Part shown: positions 13,463 to 15,065 of the stretch, piece after piece
Position numbering within the stretch: position 1 is the first letter of the stretch
How the letters are laid out: each line of letters begins with the position of its first letter
From: JAVBRU01 sp031547595
GTDB taxonomy: Bacteria; Bacillota; Clostridia; Christensenellales; Aristaeellaceae
Direction of reading: 5' to 3'
DNA length: 15,065 nucleotides
Assembly (NCBI GenBank): GCA_031547595.1
Contig: JAVBRU010000041.1
Location: 1-15,065 of the forward strand
Notes under the pieces: model-generated
What the model was told of the DNA's origin: nothing
The model's input: only the letters and a program-made list of their open reading frames with translations
The model's database searches: none
Position numbers and translations under genes: made by a program

Positions 13463-14831
13463 CATGAGCGCAAAAAAACAGCCCATGCCGCTGCGCGAGG
13501 CACAGGAACGCGCCACCTCCTTTGATGAAGTCGCCCTTGGCTACACCACCCAAATGGCGCGTGAGGAAGCAACGCGCTGCCTCAACTGCAAGCACAAGCC
13601 CTGTGTCAACGGCTGCCCCGTCCGCATTGATATCCCTGCGTTTTTGCAAGCCGTCGGCGCGGGCGAGGATGAAAAGGCGTATCAGATCATCGCCAAGGAC
13701 AGCTCTTTGCCTGCTGTGTGCGGGCGCGTGTGCCCGCAGGAGAGCCAGTGCGAGGCGCTGTGCGTGCGCGGCATCAGGCACGAGCCTGTGGGTATTGGCC
13801 GTGTGGAGCGCTATGTGGCGGATACGCATCTGCAAAACCAGCCGAAGCCCCAGCCTGTGCCCACCAACGGCGTCAAAATGGCCGTGATCGGCTCCGGCCC
13901 CGCAGGGCTGACCTGCGCGGGCGACTTGGCACGTCTTGGCTATCAGGTGACGGTGTTTGAGGCGCTGCATGTGGCGGGCGGTGTGTTGCAGTACGGTATC
14001 CCACAGTTCCGCCTGCCCAAGGAGATCGTCAATCAGGAGATCGAAACCCTCAAAGCCCTGGGCGTAGAGATCATCACCAACGCGGTGATTGGCCGGGTGC
14101 TGACGGTGGATGAGCTGTTTGCCGAGGGGTACCAGAGCATCTTTATCGGCACCGGTGCGGGGCTGCCGCGCTTTATGGAGATCCCCGGGGAGAACCTGCG
14201 CGGCGTGTACTCGGCCAACGAGTTTTTGACGCGAGTCAACCTCATGAAGGCGTACCGCGAGGACAGCGATACCCCCATCCAGCGCGCCAAGCGCGTGGCG
14301 GTGGTGGGCGGCGGCAACGTGGCCATGGACGCCGCACGCTGTGCGCTGCGTCTGGGCGCGGAGGAAGTGTCTATCATCTACCGCCGTTCCTTGGACGAAA
14401 TGCCCGCCCGCAAAGAAGAGGTCGAACACGCGCAGGAGGAGGGCATCCGCTTCCGCATGCTCACCAATCCCACCGAAATCCTGGGTGAAAACGGCGATGT
14501 GACCGCCATCCGCTGCGTGCGCATGACCCTTGGCGAGCCGGACGCTTCCGGCCGCAGACGGCCCATCGAGGAAGCAGGCTCCCAGCACGATATACCCGTG
14601 GAATGCGTCATCATGGCCATTGGCACCTCGCCCAATCCTTTGCTTCGCCAGACCACCGATGGCCTTGAAACCGACCGCTATGGCTGCATCATCACAAACG
14701 GCGAGGATGGCCTGACCTCGCGCCCCAACGTTTACGCGGGCGGCGATGCCGTGACCGGCGCGGCCACCGTGATCCTGGCCATGGGTGCGGGCAAGGCAGC
14801 AGCCGCCGCTATGCATAAGGCACGGGTGTAG
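13455..14831 (+). CDS. nfnB: NADH-dependent ferredoxin:NADP+ oxidoreductase, large subunit (GltA-type)
   Basis: 458 aa. It is the flavin and two-[4Fe-4S] subunit that binds NADPH and ferredoxin in the NfnAB complex. Cluster ligands are CLNCKHKPCVNGCP (C42, C45, C50, C54) and CGRVCPQESQCEALC (C89, C93, C99, C103). The FAD-binding motif is VIGSGPAGLTCA (from residue 144) with FRLPKEIV downstream; the NADPH-binding motif is VAVVGGGNVAMDAAR (about 281-295); the C-terminal NVYAGGDAVTGAATVILAMGAGK is the conserved second FAD contact. It matches small-subunit glutamate synthase (GltD) in fold, but no GltB is present and an NfnA gene lies immediately upstream, so a transhydrogenase is the better call. 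ATG 13455 has GGAGGG about 8 bases upstream and overlaps the nfnA stop, implying coupled translation. Confidence 0.93.
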   Translation: MPNMSAKKQPMPLREAQERATSFDEVALGYTTQMAREEATRCLNCKHKPCVNGCPVRIDIPAFLQAVGAGEDEKAYQIIAKDSSLPAVCGRVCPQESQCEALCVRGIRHEPVGIGRVERYVADTHLQNQPKPQPVPTNGVKMAVIGSGPAGLTCAGDLARLGYQVTVFEALHVAGGVLQYGIPQFRLPKEIVNQEIETLKALGVEIITNAVIGRVLTVDELFAEGYQSIFIGTGAGLPRFMEIPGENLRGVYSANEFLTRVNLMKAYREDSDTPIQRAKRVAVVGGGNVAMDAARCALRLGAEEVSIIYRRSLDEMPARKEEVEHAQEEGIRFRMLTNPTEILGENGDVTAIRCVRMTLGEPDASGRRRPIEEAGSQHDIPVECVIMAIGTSPNPLLRQTTDGLETDRYGCIITNGEDGLTSRPNVYAGGDAVTGAATVILAMGAGKAAAAAMHKARV

Positions 14832-14851
14832 GGACGACGAGGCAGGTTACG

Positions 14852-14895
14852 CTGGGGCTCTGCCCCAGGCCCCGCAAGGGAGCAGTGCTCCCTTG
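14852..14895. repeat. two-hairpin intergenic repeat (REP-like)
   Basis: Two adjacent perfect hairpins: CTGGGGC-TCT-GCCCCAG (14852-14868) and CAAGGGAGC-AGT-GCTCCCTTG (14875-14895). This resembles the GGGGCTCTGCCCC family of short intergenic repeats that I recall as multicopy in several Clostridia. It lies 20 bp past the nfnB stop and could protect or end the mRNA, although no T run follows directly. The rest of the gap (14896-14964) shows a ribosome binding site, AAGGAG, before the next gene. Confidence 0.6.
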
Positions 14896-14964
14896 ACCCC
14901 CACTTGAGTAATAACATTTTTTGAGTGAGCGAAGTGACAATAACGATACCAAGGAGAACCCGTC

Positions 14965-15065
14965 ATGTCTCTTGATACTGTATGCACTTATCTGCAAGGC
15001 AGGCACCTGCTTGACCGCGTAAAGACCTTCACCGTCTCCAGCGCCACCGTGGAACTGGCTGCCCA
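14965..15065 (+). CDS. YbaK/EbsC-family aminoacyl-tRNA deacylase (partial, N-terminus)
   Basis: The first 33 residues are visible before the window ends. MSLDTVCTYLQ is followed by LDRVKTFTVSSATVELAA, which closely matches the start of the YbaK/ProX family, where a short helix leads to a [FV].VSSATVELAA strand-helix before ALG. These free-standing proteins hydrolyse mischarged aminoacyl-tRNA, such as Cys-tRNA(Pro) or Ala-tRNA(Pro). ATG 14965 has AAGGAG 8 bases upstream. The catalytic lysine region is not in the window, so substrate class cannot be assigned. Confidence 0.75.
   Translation, partial: MSLDTVCTYLQGRHLLDRVKTFTVSSATVELAA

Noticed and set aside
11153..13516. A 787-codon open frame on the - strand
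   Set aside because: It is antisense to the foldase gene and nfnA and crosses a strong terminator and a promoter. It shows no motif and is a codon-bias shadow.
13392..14816. A 474-codon open frame on the - strand
   Set aside because: It is antisense to nfnB, whose eight cluster cysteines and two nucleotide-binding motifs are unambiguous.

Overview
The window looks like chromosomal DNA of an anaerobic, Gram-positive, Clostridia-type Firmicute of moderate GC content. This rests on an NfnAB-type electron-bifurcating transhydrogenase, strong AGGAGG-type ribosome binding sites, sigma-A promoters with 17-bp spacers, and a Gram-positive LexA box (GAAC-N4-GTTC) in front of a Y-family DNA polymerase. 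No rRNA, tRNA, CRISPR array, transposase or integrase is visible. Assignments come from reading motifs; no database search was possible.

Region 1 (1-1739, + strand) is a tight run of four small genes that looks AT-richer than the rest. An NTF2-fold immunity-like protein with a membrane anchor is followed by an unknown integral membrane protein, a 77-aa soluble protein of a widespread uncharacterised family, and a two-helix membrane protein. It resembles an accessory, immunity-type cluster whose cognate toxin, if any, lies outside the window. It converges on dinB with only 8 bp between stop codons.

Region 2 (1748-5570) holds dinB (- strand) with a LexA box at its predicted transcription start. 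Divergent from it are a GT4 glycosyltransferase and then a Gfo/Idh/MocA NAD(P)-dependent sugar oxidoreductase, each with its own promoter, closed by a strong bidirectional terminator.

Region 3 (5676-6505) is a compact divergent regulatory switch: a Cro/C1-type repressor on the - strand, a Cro-sized HTH protein on the + strand, and between them two matched palindromic operators plus a degenerate third copy inside a near-perfect sigma-A promoter. It resembles a phage or ICE immunity switch without the rest of the element.

Region 4 (6526-10500, all - strand) carries a large secreted Ig-like repeat protein interrupted by two compensating frameshifts at C4 runs, a cysteine-rich cupin protein, and a small nitroreductase.

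Region 5 (10517-15065, all + strand) carries tadA (tRNA A34 deaminase) with a palindrome inside its promoter, a secreted parvulin-type foldase, the nfnAB pair with an 8-bp overlap, a two-hairpin intergenic repeat, and the start of a YbaK/ProX-type aminoacyl-tRNA deacylase cut by the window end. No stretch over 300 bases lacks a gene; the longest gaps (8905-9139 and 9674-9942) hold a promoter, hairpins and a terminator.
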